From positions 62,001-126,000 of the forward strand of contig NZ_FMVQ01000001.1 of assembly GCF_900102495.1 (NCBI RefSeq): DNA of 64,000 bases, in the 5' to 3' direction. Below are positions 8,317 through 18,914 of the stretch, one piece after another. A model generated the notes under the pieces. The model did not search any database and was not told the origin of the DNA. It was given only the letters and a program-made list of their open reading frames with translations. This DNA comes from Nitrosospira sp. Nl5. Lineage in GTDB: Bacteria > Pseudomonadota > Gammaproteobacteria > Burkholderiales > Nitrosomonadaceae. The first letter of the stretch is position 1. Each line of letters opens with the position of its first letter. The position numbers and the translations under genes were made by a program.

Positions 8317-8841
8317 ATGAGCTACGAAGATCGCGATACCTATGGCATGTACAAAAACTACGACGAAAAGGGGCCGGGACCCCGCTTGATGGGTGCGGAT
8401 ACGCTTATCGGAGACGATGTTTACAACCATAAGGAAGAAGATCTGGGGGATATCAAGGAAATCATGCTGGATGTCAACAATGGCAGAATTGCCTATGCGG
8501 TATTGTCTTTCGGGGGATTTCTCGGTATTGCCAACAAGCTGTTCGCGGTGCCATGGAGCGCACTGACCCTGGATACCGTGAACAAGCGTTTCCTGCTCAA
8601 GGTGGATAAGGAACGCCTCGAATCCGCACCGGGTTTCGATAAGGATAATTGGCCGGATATGGCGGACCCGACCTGGCAAAATACCATCCATTCCTACTAT
8701 GGCACAACGTCATATATGGATACCAAGTCCTCCAAGGACTACACGACGCCAGCTCACAGGAACGACGAAAGAATCATACCGGTGGCCCCAGTGGGAACTG
8801 ACAGCGTAAAAAATGATACTGAAGATTACGTTCATAAATAA
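8317..8841 (+). CDS. PRC-barrel domain protein
   Basis: 174 residues from the ATG at 8317, chosen because GAGGAG stands six bases upstream; a longer frame exists but lacks this signal. Residues about 22-105 form a PRC-barrel: GADTLIGDDVYNHKEEDLGD, IKEIMLDVNNGRIAYAVLSF and KLFAVPWSALTLD. PRC-barrel proteins of this bacterial type are often cytoplasmic and stress-associated, with unclear biochemistry. The C-terminal third is polar (SYYGTTSYMDTKSSKDYTTP) and probably unstructured. The N-terminal tag RDTYGMYKNYDEKG is odd because DTYGMYK recurs at the N terminus of the sigma-54 activator at 34425-35498. A strong terminator follows, so it is monocistronic. Confidence 0.85.
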   Translation: MSYEDRDTYGMYKNYDEKGPGPRLMGADTLIGDDVYNHKEEDLGDIKEIMLDVNNGRIAYAVLSFGGFLGIANKLFAVPWSALTLDTVNKRFLLKVDKERLESAPGFDKDNWPDMADPTWQNTIHSYYGTTSYMDTKSSKDYTTPAHRNDERIIPVAPVGTDSVKNDTEDYVHK

Positions 8842-8890
8842 AAGCCCTGGCGCCGCTGATTTTCAAGAATTAGGCGAACATTAGGCGAAC

Positions 8891-8923
8891 AAAAGAGGCA
8901 AGATTATCTTGCCTCTTTTTTCT
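8891..8923 (+). terminator. Strong intrinsic terminator
   Basis: Perfect 13-bp stem: AAAAGAGGCAAGA (8891-8903), loop TTA, TCTTGCCTCTTTT (8907-8919), then further T residues. It ends the PRC-barrel transcript. The A-rich start on the other strand would let it work in both directions. Confidence 0.88.
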
Positions 8924-9109
8924 AATGATGGTCGAACATCTGTTTAAGTGTTTTTTTCCAGCAACACTCCCATCCTCCCATCGATCGACATGATCTGATC
9001 TGTCATGGCCGTTAGCCTTGAATGCACGATCAATGCGTTGATTGCCCCTACGGTTCGATGCGGTTGGGCGTTTATCTGTTTGCTCCTGTAGCCTGTTAAA
9101 ATCGGCGGG

Positions 9110-10252
9110 ATGCATCCCATTCCGTACTGGTCGCTTTCCGGCTTTTATTTTTTTCATTTCGCTTTCATCGGCGCGTTTGCTCCTTACTGGAGCCTGTATC
9201 TCAAATCTATTTCCTTCAGCGCTTTCCAGATTGGTGTGCTGATGTCGCTGCTGCATGTCACGCGCGTATTTGCGCCGACCGCGTGGGGCTGGCTTGCCGA
9301 TCACACCGGTAAGCGGCTGCTGATCGTGCAACTGGCTGCGATTACGGGATTAATAAGCTATTGCGGAGTCTTTTTTGGAGAATCGTTCGCCTGGATGGCC
9401 GCAACGATGGCGTTGATGAGTTTTTTCTGGAGCGCGTCGTTGCCGTTGATCGAGGCGACCACGCTCTCTTATCTTGGTGAAAGTACTGCCAGATATGGGC
9501 GCATTCGAGCGTGGGGCTCGCTCGGGTTTATTTTCGCGGTGATAGCTGTCGGTTATCTGCTTGATGCCACAGATATCACCGCATTATTGTGGGCAGTGCT
9601 GGGATTCAAACTGGGTATCGTAATTTGTTCCCGTCAGATTCCTGAAGCCGAAATAATGCTTCACCCTGCCGAGGGTTTGTCTGTACGGCAGATATTCAAA
9701 CGGCCGGAGGTGCTGGCTTTTTTTGCCGCCTGCTTTTTGATGGCCCTCGCCCATGGGCCCTATTACACTTTTTATTCGATTTATCTGGTGGAGCATGGTT
9801 ACAGCAAGAGCATTGTCGGTTGGTTGTGGGCTACGGGCGTGATTTGCGAAATCGGCGTGTTTTTTCTCATGCCGCAACTCATGCATCGATTCTGCCTGAA
9901 GCAGATTATGGCTTTCAGTTTCATTTGCGCGATAGCGCGCTTTTTGATGATAGGCTGGGGGGTGGAATGGCCAGCCATGATATTGCTAGCACAAATACTG
10001 CATGCCGCGACCTACGGCGCCCATCATGCCGCGGCGATGATGGTGGTCCATCATTTCTTTCGCGGGCGCCATCAGGCTAAGGGGCAGGCTCTCTACACCA
10101 GCCTGACATTTGGGCTCGGCGGCGCATTTGGGGGCATATTCAGCGGTTACATCTGGGAGGGACTGGGGCCCGCACTTACATTCACCATAAGCGCGGTGGC
10201 CGTTTTACTTGGCCTGGGATTGGTAATGTGGAAAATGAACGTTGATCGATGA
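9110..10252 (+). CDS. MFS transporter of the PPP / nucleoside-symporter-like type
   Basis: 380 residues with about twelve hydrophobic segments. The N terminus, PYWSLSGFYFFHFAFIGAFA followed by PYWSLYLKSI, and the loop WGWLADHTGKR after the second helix are typical of the MFS_1-like subgroup that includes the 3-phenylpropionate transporter HcaT. AWGSLGFIFAV and LTFGLGGAFGGIFSGYIWEG match the conserved glycine-rich helices. The substrate is unknown. It is followed at 96 bases by leuC on the same strand, probably with a separate promoter. Confidence 0.85.
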   Translation: MHPIPYWSLSGFYFFHFAFIGAFAPYWSLYLKSISFSAFQIGVLMSLLHVTRVFAPTAWGWLADHTGKRLLIVQLAAITGLISYCGVFFGESFAWMAATMALMSFFWSASLPLIEATTLSYLGESTARYGRIRAWGSLGFIFAVIAVGYLLDATDITALLWAVLGFKLGIVICSRQIPEAEIMLHPAEGLSVRQIFKRPEVLAFFAACFLMALAHGPYYTFYSIYLVEHGYSKSIVGWLWATGVICEIGVFFLMPQLMHRFCLKQIMAFSFICAIARFLMIGWGVEWPAMILLAQILHAATYGAHHAAAMMVVHHFFRGRHQAKGQALYTSLTFGLGGAFGGIFSGYIWEGLGPALTFTISAVAVLLGLGLVMWKMNVDR

Positions 10253-10348
10253 TGTAAAAGGCAGGAGTTAAAAGCTCCTTGGATATTCTCATCTATTTCT
10301 TGTTGCCGCGTTATGGGATAATCCTGAATTCCTTGGAAATTCCATAAG

Positions 10349-11758
10349 ATGCAAACTTTATACGACAAACTCTGGCAAAGCCACGTTGTGCATGAGGAAT
10401 CCGATAAACCGGATGATATGGCGCTGCTTTACATCGATCGCCACCTGGTGCATGAAGTTACCAGTCCGCAAGCGTTTGAAGGACTGAAACTGGCCGGACG
10501 CAGGCCATGGCGCCTGGATTCGATTCTTGCCGTAGCGGATCATAATGTGCCCACCACCGGACGCAGCCGTGGGATCAGGGATCCGATATCGCGTCTGCAA
10601 GTGGAGACTCTCGACCAGAATTGCGAGGAATTGGGTATCACTGAATTCAGGATGAATGACCTGCGCCAGGGCATCGTTCATGTAATCGGCCCCGAGCAGG
10701 GCGCTACGCTTCCCGGCATGACTGTAGTATGCGGGGATTCGCATACCAGCACGCATGGCGCCTTTGCCTGCCTTGCCTTTGGCATCGGTACGTCGGAAGT
10801 GGAGCACGTGCTGGCAACGCAGTGCCTGCTGCTGAAAAAAGCAAAAGCGATGCAGATTCTGGTCGAAGGTGAGCTTGGGCATGGCATCACTTCCAAGGAT
10901 ATTGCCCTCGCCATCATTGGTAAAATTGGTACAGCGGGTGGTACCGGATACGCCATCGAATTCGCCGGCGGGGCGATACGCGCGCTTTCCATGGAGGGGC
11001 GCATGACACTTTGCAATATGGCAATTGAGGCGGGGGCGCGTGCCGGCATGGTGGCGGCGGACGATATCACTATCGAATATCTCAGCGGACGCCCTTTTGC
11101 ACCAAAAGGTGACTTATGGGAAAAAGCGGTTACTTACTGGCGCACCTTGAAAAGCGATGAGGGCGCAAGCTTCGACAAGGTAATATCGCTGGACGCGGCA
11201 CAGGTCAAGCCCCAGGTAACCTGGGGAACATCTCCGGAAATGGTGACGACGATCGATGGGAAGGTGCCAGACCCATCGCAGATTGCTGATGTCGTGAAGC
11301 GTCATGACATGGAGCGCGCTCTGAAATATATGGGACTTGCACCCAACACTCCGATTAGCGAAATTCGCCCGGATAAGGTATTCATTGGTTCCTGCACGAA
11401 TGCGCGCATCGAAGATTTGCGAATTTCGGCGGAAGTAGTAAAAGGCCGGCATATTGCTGCGAACATCAAGCTTGCCCTGGTCGTACCGGGTTCCGGCTTG
11501 GTGAAGTATCAGGCGGAGCAGGAAGGGCTGGATAAGATATTCCGGGAAGCGGGATTTGAATGGCGCGAACCGGGCTGCTCCATGTGTCTTGCGATGAATG
11601 ACGACCGGCTCGCTCCGGGAGAACGCTGCGCTTCCACGTCCAACCGTAATTTTGAAGGCAGGCAGGGGCAAGGGGGGCGAACACACCTGGTGAGTCCGGC
11701 GATGGCGGCGGCGGCGGCAGTGGCTGGACACTTTGTGGATGTACGGGAAATATATTAA
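10349..11758 (+). CDS. leuC: LeuC, 3-isopropylmalate dehydratase large subunit
   Basis: 469 residues, standard length. [20 protein letters not shown], the [20 protein letters not shown] active-site strand and the iron-sulfur cysteines in [13 protein letters not shown] and CSMCLAMN are all present. With LeuD it isomerises 2-isopropylmalate to 3-isopropylmalate in leucine synthesis and carries a [4Fe-4S] cluster. It leads the leuC-ecn-leuD-leuB-asd series. The start MQTLYDKLW matches the family. Confidence 0.98.
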   Translation: MQTLYDKLWQSHVVHEESDKPDDMALLYIDRHLVHEVTSPQAFEGLKLAGRRPWRLDSILAVADHNVPTTGRSRGIRDPISRLQVETLDQNCEELGITEFRMNDLRQGIVHVIGPEQGATLPGMTVVCGDSHTSTHGAFACLAFGIGTSEVEHVLATQCLLLKKAKAMQILVEGELGHGITSKDIALAIIGKIGTAGGTGYAIEFAGGAIRALSMEGRMTLCNMAIEAGARAGMVAADDITIEYLSGRPFAPKGDLWEKAVTYWRTLKSDEGASFDKVISLDAAQVKPQVTWGTSPEMVTTIDGKVPDPSQIADVVKRHDMERALKYMGLAPNTPISEIRPDKVFIGSCTNARIEDLRISAEVVKGRHIAANIKLALVVPGSGLVKYQAEQEGLDKIFREAGFEWREPGCSMCLAMNDDRLAPGERCASTSNRNFEGRQGQGGRTHLVSPAMAAAAAVAGHFVDVREIY

Positions 11759-11799
11759 TATTTAAACTTAAAAGGTTTTTTACTAGAAGAGGGGTTGCT

Positions 11800-11925
11800 A
11801 TGAAAATGTTGTCCGTAATGATTGCATTGATCGCTGTTTTCCAGTTATCCGCATGTAATACTTTGGGTGGGGTAGGGAAGGATATTCAGAAGGGTGGCGA
11901 AGCGATTGAGAAATCGGCAAAGTAA
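11800..11925 (+). CDS. Entericidin-type small lipoprotein between leuC and leuD
   Basis: A 41-residue protein, MKMLSVMIALIAVFQLSACN at its start, with a lipobox LSAC at about residue 19 and a short amphipathic tail (GGVGKDIQKGGEAIEKSAK) typical of entericidin A/B-like peptides. A purine-rich GAAGAGGGG precedes the ATG. The stop lies three bases before the leuD GTG, so leuD translation is probably coupled to it. Entericidins are envelope lipoproteins linked with stress or lysis in enterobacteria; the role here is not known. The placement inside the leu operon looks conserved in betaproteobacteria, though I cannot check that here. Confidence 0.85.
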   Translation: MKMLSVMIALIAVFQLSACNTLGGVGKDIQKGGEAIEKSAK

Positions 11926-11928
11926 CGC

Positions 11929-12567
11929 GTGGAAAAATTTCATTCTTGCAAGGGGCTGGTAGCGCCGCTGGATCGTGCCAACATCGACACCGACGCTATC
12001 ATTCCCAAGCAGTTTCTGAAATCGATCAAGCGGTCCGGTTTCGGACAGAATCTGTTCGACGAGTGGCGTTACCTGGATCACGGCGAACCGGGGATGAGTA
12101 GCGGACAGCGTAAGCTTAACCCGGATTTCATACTTAACCTACCTCGTTACCGGGGCGCGCAAATATTGCTTGCCCGCGCGAATTTTGGCTGTGGTTCGAG
12201 CCGTGAGCATGCGCCCTGGGCTCTTCAGGATTACGGCTTCAGGGCGATTATCGCGCCCAGCTTTGCCGACATCTTTTTCAACAATTGCTTCAAGATAGGT
12301 CTGCTGCCTATTGTGCTCGACGCAAAGAATGTGGATCAGTTGTTCCGCGAGGTGCAGGCGGAAGAAGGTTATTGCGTGGTTGTTAGTCTGGAAGATCAGT
12401 CGGTGACTACGCCCGGCGGTGAAGCCTTCTTGTTCGAAGTCGATCCTTTCCGCAAGCATAGCCTGTTGAATGGTCTGGATGAAATAGGATTGACATTGCA
12501 GCACGTGGGCGAAATCAAGGCGTTCGAGGAAAAGCACCGCGCGGCGCAGCCTTGGCTGTTTGCATAG
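11929..12567 (+). CDS. leuD: LeuD, 3-isopropylmalate dehydratase small subunit
   Basis: 212 residues, family length. [20 protein letters not shown] and [20 protein letters not shown] are the diagnostic segments. The start is GTG at 11929 (protein [11 protein letters not shown]), three bases after the entericidin stop. No good Shine-Dalgarno is visible, so translational coupling is likely. It pairs with LeuC to complete isopropylmalate isomerase. Confidence 0.97.
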   Translation: MEKFHSCKGLVAPLDRANIDTDAIIPKQFLKSIKRSGFGQNLFDEWRYLDHGEPGMSSGQRKLNPDFILNLPRYRGAQILLARANFGCGSSREHAPWALQDYGFRAIIAPSFADIFFNNCFKIGLLPIVLDAKNVDQLFREVQAEEGYCVVVSLEDQSVTTPGGEAFLFEVDPFRKHSLLNGLDEIGLTLQHVGEIKAFEEKHRAAQPWLFA

Positions 12568-12695
12568 AAGGATTTTTGGTCACTCGATAAATTCAAAGTT
12601 CCGGGTAAGTCCATTTATCAGCAGAGGGCGTGCAGTTGGGTAAGCGGCTATTCGTGCAGCGGTGCTCGCAAATTCGCATCTATTGAGGTCCCGTT

Positions 12696-13757
12696 ATGAA
12701 AATCGCAATCCTGGCCGGTGATGGTATCGGCCCGGAAATTATCACGCAAGCGGTGCGAGTACTGGAGGCACTGAAGAGCGATGGATTAAAATTTGAACTG
12801 GAACCGGGTTTATTGGGAGGGTGCGCGGTCGATGCCGCCGGCGAACCATTTCCGGAGGCGACACGCAGGCTGGTCGCCGAGGCGGATGCCGCCATTCTGG
12901 GTGCCGTAGGCGGCCCGCGATATGATGTACTGCCGCGTCAGCTAAGGCCCGAGCAGGGTTTGCTCGGCATACGCAAAATGCTGGGTTTATTCGCCAATCT
13001 CCGTCCGGCGGTGCTTTACCCCGAGCTTGCCAATGCTTCGACGCTGAAACCGGAAATCGTGGCGGGACTGGATATTCTCATTGTCCGGGAGTTGACCGGG
13101 GACATTTATTTTGGCGAGCCGCGCGGAATCGAACTGCGCGACGGTCAACGGGTCGGTTTCAATACCATGATTTATAGCGAAGCAGAGATATCCAGAATCG
13201 CCCATGTAGCCTTCCGCGCGGCACGCAAGCGCAAGCGCAAGCTTTGCTCGGTGGACAAGATGAACGTGCTCGAATGCACCCAATTATGGCGCGATGTAGT
13301 CGTGGAGACGGCGAAAGACTACCCGGAGGTGGAACTCTCGCATATGCTGGTGGATAATGCCGCGATGCAGCTGGTGCGCAACCCCGGGCAGTTCGACGTC
13401 ATGGTGACGGGAAACATGTTCGGCGATATCCTGTCAGACGAGGCTTCCATGCTGACAGGATCGATCGGAATGTTGCCGTCGGCGTCCCTGGACGATAAGA
13501 ACAAGGGGTTATATGAGCCCATCCATGGCTCGGCTCCGGATATTGCCGGCAAAGACGTGGCCAACCCCTTGGCGACAATATTGTCGGCGGCGATGATGCT
13601 GCGCTACACGTTTGATCAGGAAGCGGCGGCGGGGCGCATTGAGAATGCGGTGAAAAGGGTGTTGGCGCAGGGTTATCGCACTCAGGATATCTATGAACCG
13701 GGAATGAAGAAGGTTGGTACCGCGGAAATGGGAGACGCGGTTCTGGCAAATATATAG
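12696..13757 (+). CDS. leuB: LeuB, 3-isopropylmalate dehydrogenase
   Basis: 353 residues. [17 protein letters not shown] at the N terminus, [15 protein letters not shown], the VDKMNVLE catalytic Lys/Asn region and [19 protein letters not shown] are all present. It oxidises and decarboxylates 3-isopropylmalate to 2-oxoisocaproate with NAD+ and Mg2+. It follows leuD by 128 bases and is followed by asd after 49 bases, so the leu genes and asd are likely cotranscribed. Confidence 0.98.
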   Translation: MKIAILAGDGIGPEIITQAVRVLEALKSDGLKFELEPGLLGGCAVDAAGEPFPEATRRLVAEADAAILGAVGGPRYDVLPRQLRPEQGLLGIRKMLGLFANLRPAVLYPELANASTLKPEIVAGLDILIVRELTGDIYFGEPRGIELRDGQRVGFNTMIYSEAEISRIAHVAFRAARKRKRKLCSVDKMNVLECTQLWRDVVVETAKDYPEVELSHMLVDNAAMQLVRNPGQFDVMVTGNMFGDILSDEASMLTGSIGMLPSASLDDKNKGLYEPIHGSAPDIAGKDVANPLATILSAAMMLRYTFDQEAAAGRIENAVKRVLAQGYRTQDIYEPGMKKVGTAEMGDAVLANI

Positions 13758-13806
13758 TACAAGTAGGGAGAGACCAGGAATTGGTTCCTGAAGAGAGAGG
13801 CGATCA

Positions 13807-14919
13807 ATGAAACGAGTCGGATTTATTGGCTGGCGGGGTATGGTGGGTTCAGTGCTCATGCAGCGGATGCGGGAAGAAGATGATTTCGCACTGGTTGAGC
13901 CGGTATTTTTCACTACCTCCCAGAAGGGTGGCAAAGGGCCGGATATCGGCCGCGAAATATCGCCCCTTAAAGATGCGTACAACCTGGATGAACTCAAGGC
14001 AATGGATATTCTCGTTTCCTGCCAGGGAGGTGATTATACCAGCGCGGTTTTCGACAAGCTGCGTCAGAGCGGCTGGCAGGGTTATTGGGTGGATGCGGCT
14101 TCGACATTGCGCATGGGTCAGGATGCCGTCATTATCCTTGATCCGGTCAATCTGCCCGTCATCAAGCAGGCGCTGCACGATGATGTGAAGAATTACATCG
14201 GCGGCAATTGCACTGTGAGCTTGATGCTGATGGCGGTGGGCGGGTTATTTGAAGAAGATATGGTGGAATGGATGAGCGCCATGACCTATCAGGCGGCTTC
14301 CGGCGCCGGCGCGCAGAACATGCGGGAATTACTGATGCAGATGGGCGAAGCGCATCGGGTGGCCAAAGATTTATTGGACGATCCGGCTTCTGGCATTCTT
14401 GATATTGACCGGGAAGTAGCAGGGACAATGCGCAATGGGAATTTTCCGACCGAGAATTTTGGCGTGCCCCTGGCGGGCAGTCTCATCCCCTGGATAGACA
14501 GGGACCTTGGCAACGGGCAGACACGGGAAGAATGGAAAGGCCAGTCCGAGACGAACAAGATACTGGGACGCAGTGATCACGCCGTGCCGGTTGACGGCAT
14601 CTGCGTTCGGGTCGGCGCAATGCGCTGTCATAGTCAGGCGTTGACCATCAAATTGAAGAAGGACGTTCCGCTGGATGAGATCGAGGATGTTCTTTCCGCT
14701 TCCAACAGTTGGGTACGGGTTGTACCCAACGAGCGCGAGAGTACAATGAAAGAACTTACGCCCGCCATGGTTACAGGGACACTGGCGATACCGGTAGGAC
14801 GATTGCGTAAGCTTTCCATGGGGGGGGAATACCTTTCCGCATTCACGGTGGGTGATCAGTTGCTGTGGGGCGCCGCAGAGCCGCTGCGCAGAATGTTGAG
14901 AATTCTGGTGGAAGCCTGA
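13807..14919 (+). CDS. asd: Asd, aspartate-semialdehyde dehydrogenase
   Basis: 370 residues of the Gram-negative type. [18 protein letters not shown] binds [20 protein letters not shown] holds the catalytic Cys, and [18 protein letters not shown] contains the catalytic His. It reduces aspartyl phosphate to aspartate semialdehyde, the branch point to lysine/diaminopimelate, threonine and methionine. A GAGAGAGG purine stretch precedes the ATG. Confidence 0.97.
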   Translation: MKRVGFIGWRGMVGSVLMQRMREEDDFALVEPVFFTTSQKGGKGPDIGREISPLKDAYNLDELKAMDILVSCQGGDYTSAVFDKLRQSGWQGYWVDAASTLRMGQDAVIILDPVNLPVIKQALHDDVKNYIGGNCTVSLMLMAVGGLFEEDMVEWMSAMTYQAASGAGAQNMRELLMQMGEAHRVAKDLLDDPASGILDIDREVAGTMRNGNFPTENFGVPLAGSLIPWIDRDLGNGQTREEWKGQSETNKILGRSDHAVPVDGICVRVGAMRCHSQALTIKLKKDVPLDEIEDVLSASNSWVRVVPNERESTMKELTPAMVTGTLAIPVGRLRKLSMGGEYLSAFTVGDQLLWGAAEPLRRMLRILVEA

Positions 14920-15177
14920 GAATTGTGAAGCATTTTTGCGCTCTTAACGATAATCATGAAGACGCGATGAAGGTGAACCCCCGTATGCTTGCCCTGGCCG
15001 TTCCGTTGCCTGTTCCTATCGGGCATCTCTAAAAACAAAGATGCGGCCGCTTGCCTGGTTTCTCCGTTGCTGCTGTTAGCGAGATTTCAGTTTACAGTTT
15101 TAGACTGTTCAGTATTAAAGATAAGCTTCAGCTAATTTCTATTTGCCGCAACCAACTGAATCACTCTAATTTTTCCT

Positions 15178-17289
15178 GTGCGCAAGTTTACTTCTAAAGC
15201 ATGTTTACTGTTAATTGCGCTCCTGTCTTCGGCGATGATCCAGGCGGCGGGTTTGGGCAGGCTGACTGTCACTTCCGCTCTGGGGCAACCGTTCAAGGCG
15301 GAAATCGATCTGGTTGCGGTAAAAAAAGAGGAACAGCATTCCTTAATGGCGCGCCTTGCCTCACCAGATACCTTTCGCCACGCGAACGTGGATTATGTGC
15401 CTCTCCTTTCCACGTTTAAAGCAAGTATCGAAAACCGTCCTGACGGGCGACTTTACGTCAAAATCAGTTCTCCTCAATCCATCACCGAGCCGTTCCTGAA
15501 CATGCTGATTGAGTTGAATTGGCCGTCGGGGCGGCTGCTGCGGGAATACACGGTGTTGCTTGCTCCACCAGAAATCGATGCGCATCCATCGGGAACGTCG
15601 ACCGGCCAATCGAATCAACCCTCCGTTCCTGCTTCCACAACTTCCACTAAAGCTGAGCCGGCCGCCGGGGAAAAAACGGCTTTATCGATCAAAAGTCAGG
15701 TCCTTGGTGAAAAGCGACTGGGGCTGGACTCCGGGTCGATAGGAAAGGCCCATAGTGTCTATGGCCCAGTAAAGCGAGGCGAAACGTTAGTACGAATCGT
15801 ACAGAATATTATTCCCCCTCCTGGAATCAGCGTTAACCAGATGCTGATCGCTCTTCATCGTGCAAACCGGGACGCATTCCTCGACAATAATACGCATCGG
15901 CTTAAGGCAGGTTCGATTCTACGGGTGCCGGATGACAGCGAAATCGGTGCGATAACTCCGGCGGAAGCGGACAAAGAAGTGAAAATGCAGACAGCGGATT
16001 GGAACCGGTACAAACTGGCGGAGTTTATAGGCTTGCGCCCGGTTAATGAAGAACTGAGGCAAACTGTTACCGGAAAGATCAGCTCTAATGTTGAGGCGGA
16101 TATCTCGGCTAAAGAGCCGGCCAGGGAGATTCTAAAGCTTTCCAAGGGCGAAGAGTCCTGGAACGCTGGGAAGATAGCTGGCGCGGAGAACGCCGTCGGG
16201 ATGAACGCGGGCGGAAAAGGCGGCGCGGAGGCAAGTGGTGCGAAGGACCGGCTTCTTGCGATGGAGGAAGAAGCCGTAGCGAAGAGCAGGTCGCTGAGCG
16301 AAGCCAATGAGCGCGTCGCGCTGCTTGAAAAAAATATCAAGGAATTAGAACGCCTTCTGGAGTTGAAAAGCGTTGTCCTGGCGGACATGCAGAAACGGGT
16401 GGAAGCTATTGCGCCGGACGGCGCCATGCTATCCGATCCGCCTGCGGCAATCTCCCCCCAGGATGCACTGACTCCAGAGCCTCCCGGCTTGGAAACCCAG
16501 GCTCCGCCTCTTGTCGCCGAAGCAGGCAACGTGGATGAAGTGGCGACAACGCCACCAGCACCAACGACAGTCGAGTCTGCGACGGAAATAGCGGAGCCCA
16601 TGCAAGCTCAAGCTATCGAAAAGTCGGGCCAGGGAGCGGCTTCGGCGCCCCGGCAGCCGGGCAAAAGTTCGTTGATCGATGATATGACGGCTAATATCGA
16701 ATATTTGGGTGGCGCGCTTATTCTTCTGATCACCGGTATCGTCGGCGTATCCATGATCGGCCGGCCAAAGGAAGTATCGCCGGAGTCCAACGCGGACAAG
16801 GTCTCTCCCGCCTCCGACCCCCGGTTGCAGGGTAAAGCGGTGCCCGAGACACCGGTGGCGATGACGCCGAACGGTATCTCCCCGGGAACCGCTGCCGCCC
16901 AGGCTGATGAAATAGATTCGCCCGCCAAAGCTGAAGCTTATCCCGGTACCAGCAATATTCAAGCCTCGAATGTTCTCAAGGAAGCCTCGGAAGGAGATTA
17001 CGTCAATCCGGGTCGTGAGACCGCCGGCTCAACGTCTTCCGCCGTGCCCTCAGCGGAAACCGGACTGATGGACGTCAGTTTCAATCTGGACGCCATACGG
17101 CGCGCGACGCCGGAGGAATTCGTGGAAAGGAATACCCACTGGCATGAAATCGTCAGCAAGCTTGACCTGGCCAGAGCGTATCAGGAAATGGGTGACAAAG
17201 AGGCCGCCAGGCAAGTTCTTCGGGAAGTGGCCCATGAGGGCGACGTTCAGCAGCAAGAGAGCGCAAGACGAATGCTGGCCGCTTTGTAG
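15178..17289 (+). CDS. fimV: FimV-like inner-membrane/periplasmic LysM protein
   Basis: 703 residues. A signal peptide ends near QAAGLG. The N-terminal FimV domain has LGRLTVTSALGQPFKAEIDL and later FLNMLIELNWPSGRLLREYT. A LysM-type segment (about 195-255) includes VYGPVKRGETLVRIVQNI. A coiled coil lies around 365-410 (EANERVALLEKNIKELERLL). A membrane helix (GGALILLITGIVGVSMIG) lies at about 515-530, and a short C-terminal FimV domain (KLDLARAYQEMGDKEAARQV) sits in the cytoplasm. In pseudomonads FimV supports type IV pili, twitching and polar assembly. Translation begins at GTG 15178. The 258-base gap before it holds no gene. Confidence 0.9.
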   Translation: MRKFTSKACLLLIALLSSAMIQAAGLGRLTVTSALGQPFKAEIDLVAVKKEEQHSLMARLASPDTFRHANVDYVPLLSTFKASIENRPDGRLYVKISSPQSITEPFLNMLIELNWPSGRLLREYTVLLAPPEIDAHPSGTSTGQSNQPSVPASTTSTKAEPAAGEKTALSIKSQVLGEKRLGLDSGSIGKAHSVYGPVKRGETLVRIVQNIIPPPGISVNQMLIALHRANRDAFLDNNTHRLKAGSILRVPDDSEIGAITPAEADKEVKMQTADWNRYKLAEFIGLRPVNEELRQTVTGKISSNVEADISAKEPAREILKLSKGEESWNAGKIAGAENAVGMNAGGKGGAEASGAKDRLLAMEEEAVAKSRSLSEANERVALLEKNIKELERLLELKSVVLADMQKRVEAIAPDGAMLSDPPAAISPQDALTPEPPGLETQAPPLVAEAGNVDEVATTPPAPTTVESATEIAEPMQAQAIEKSGQGAASAPRQPGKSSLIDDMTANIEYLGGALILLITGIVGVSMIGRPKEVSPESNADKVSPASDPRLQGKAVPETPVAMTPNGISPGTAAAQADEIDSPAKAEAYPGTSNIQASNVLKEASEGDYVNPGRETAGSTSSAVPSAETGLMDVSFNLDAIRRATPEEFVERNTHWHEIVSKLDLARAYQEMGDKEAARQVLREVAHEGDVQQQESARRMLAAL

Positions 17290-17442
17290 TTTCTGCCGGG
17301 TTACCATTATTTCGCGCTCAACATTTAACCAATCGGATACTGCTACGGCGGCGTTGTTCCAAAAATTTCTTCGGTTTCAATCCCGCTGCTGCTTCCCCAG
17401 GAATTTCGCCCTGCATCACAATAACATGATGTCGCTTCTGTT

Positions 17443-18276
17443 ATGAGAATCGCCTTGGGGGTGGAGTATGACGGTAGCGAGTATTGTGGCTGGCAAAGCC
17501 AGCCATCGGGTGGCTCGGTGCAGGATGCGCTGGAAGCCGCGTTGTCGAAAATCGCGTGTAGCGACGTGCGGGTCACTACGGCGGGACGCACGGATACGGG
17601 CGTCCATGCCTCATATCAAGTACTGCATTTTGACACGCAGGCACAGCGGCCAATGAATGCCTGGGTACGGGGTGTCAACGCGTTGCTGCCTGATAGCATC
17701 GCGGCATTGTGGGCCTTGCAAACCACGGATGATTTCCATGCTCGCTACTGCGCCAGCGAGCGTTGTTATCTCTATCTGCTATTGAATCATCCCGTGCGCC
17801 CGGGGCTTTATCACGGCAAGATCGGGTGGTTTCACCAGGCTCTCGATGTTGAACGCATGCGGGTTGCGGCACAAATGCTGCTCGGTGAGCATGACTTCAG
17901 CGCTTTTCGCGCTGCCGAGTGTCAGGCTAAATCACCAGTGCGCAATTTGACAAGACTGGAAATTACCCGGCAGGGGGACATCATCGCATTTGAGTTGCGT
18001 GCCAATGGATTTTTGCATCATATGGTACGCAATATTGTGGGTTGCCTGATTTACGTGGGCAAAGGCAAATACCCGCCGGAATGGATGCGGAAACTGCTGG
18101 AAGGCCGCAAGCGTAGTGACGCCGCCCCTACTTTTTCCGCTGCAGGGTTATACTTGGCCGGAATCACCTATGATCCCAAATGGAAGTTGCCACATTTTGT
18201 CGAGCCACCGCTTGCCGCTCTATTGCCGAGGATGAGCAGGCCGGGACAATCAGGCTGCAATATGAAAATAAGATAA
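17443..18276 (+). CDS. truA: TruA, tRNA pseudouridine(38-40) synthase
   Basis: 277 residues. VEYDGSEYCGWQSQ at the N terminus, TTAGRTDTGVHASYQVLHFD with the catalytic Asp, and HHMVRNIVGCLIYVGKGK near the C terminus are diagnostic. It makes pseudouridine at positions 38, 39 and 40 of the anticodon arm. It is followed within 12 bases by trpF. A fimV-truA-trpF neighbourhood is typical of proteobacteria. Confidence 0.97.
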   Translation: MRIALGVEYDGSEYCGWQSQPSGGSVQDALEAALSKIACSDVRVTTAGRTDTGVHASYQVLHFDTQAQRPMNAWVRGVNALLPDSIAALWALQTTDDFHARYCASERCYLYLLLNHPVRPGLYHGKIGWFHQALDVERMRVAAQMLLGEHDFSAFRAAECQAKSPVRNLTRLEITRQGDIIAFELRANGFLHHMVRNIVGCLIYVGKGKYPPEWMRKLLEGRKRSDAAPTFSAAGLYLAGITYDPKWKLPHFVEPPLAALLPRMSRPGQSGCNMKIR

Positions 18277-18287
18277 TCCGCAAGGAT

Positions 18288-18914
18288 ATGGCTATCCGAG
18301 TAAAAATTTGTGGAATCACACGTGTTGAGGATGCAATGACGGCGGTGCGTCTCGGTGCGCATGCGATTGGTCTTGTATTCTGGAGACAAAGCCCGCGGTA
18401 TGTCGCGCCTGCCGCAGCTCGTGCGATCATTGCGTCGCTGCCGCCATTTGTTAGCGCGGTGGGCGTCTACGTTGATCCCGATCCGGAATGGGTAAAAGAA
18501 ACTTCTTCAGCAGCCGGACTGAATATGCTGCAGTTTCATGGTAACGAGTCCCCGGAATTTTGCCGGGAATTTCCGCTGCCTTATATAAAAGCCATGCGAG
18601 TCAGAGCCGGGGTAGATTTGCTACAATACGCAACCCGTTATAACGACGCCATGGGGCTGTTGCTTGATACCTATGTTAAAGGCGAACCGGGCGGCACCGG
18701 ACACGCGTTTGACTGGAATTTGATTCCACGAAACCTATCGCTGCCGTTGATCCTTTCCGGTGGATTGCACGCCGGCAACGTGACGGCGGCAATCAAGCAG
18801 GCCCAACCCTGGGCGGTGGATGTGTCGAGCGGTGTGGAAACGGCCAAAGGCATCAAGGATCCGGAGAAAATTGCCGCTTTCATGCGAGGAGTTCAAGATA
18901 GTGAACGTTTATGA
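18288..18914 (+). CDS. trpF: TrpF, phosphoribosylanthranilate isomerase
   Basis: 208 residues from ATG 18288, which has CAAGGAT just upstream; a longer frame reaching into truA is unlikely. [17 protein letters not shown] carries the catalytic Cys, [12 protein letters not shown] and [12 protein letters not shown] follow, and [13 protein letters not shown] binds the phosphate. It converts phosphoribosylanthranilate to CdRP in tryptophan synthesis. Its last 14 bases overlap trpB. Confidence 0.96.
   Translation: MAIRVKICGITRVEDAMTAVRLGAHAIGLVFWRQSPRYVAPAAARAIIASLPPFVSAVGVYVDPDPEWVKETSSAAGLNMLQFHGNESPEFCREFPLPYIKAMRVRAGVDLLQYATRYNDAMGLLLDTYVKGEPGGTGHAFDWNLIPRNLSLPLILSGGLHAGNVTAAIKQAQPWAVDVSSGVETAKGIKDPEKIAAFMRGVQDSERL

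Noticed and set aside
15855-16601. 248-codon minus-strand frame opposite fimV
   Set aside because: Ser/Ala-rich shadow of the fimV coding strand, with no start signal and no family resemblance.
18100-18300. A possible trp leader/attenuator before trpF
   Set aside because: No Trp-rich leader peptide or alternative hairpins are visible; trpF is only 12 bases behind truA.
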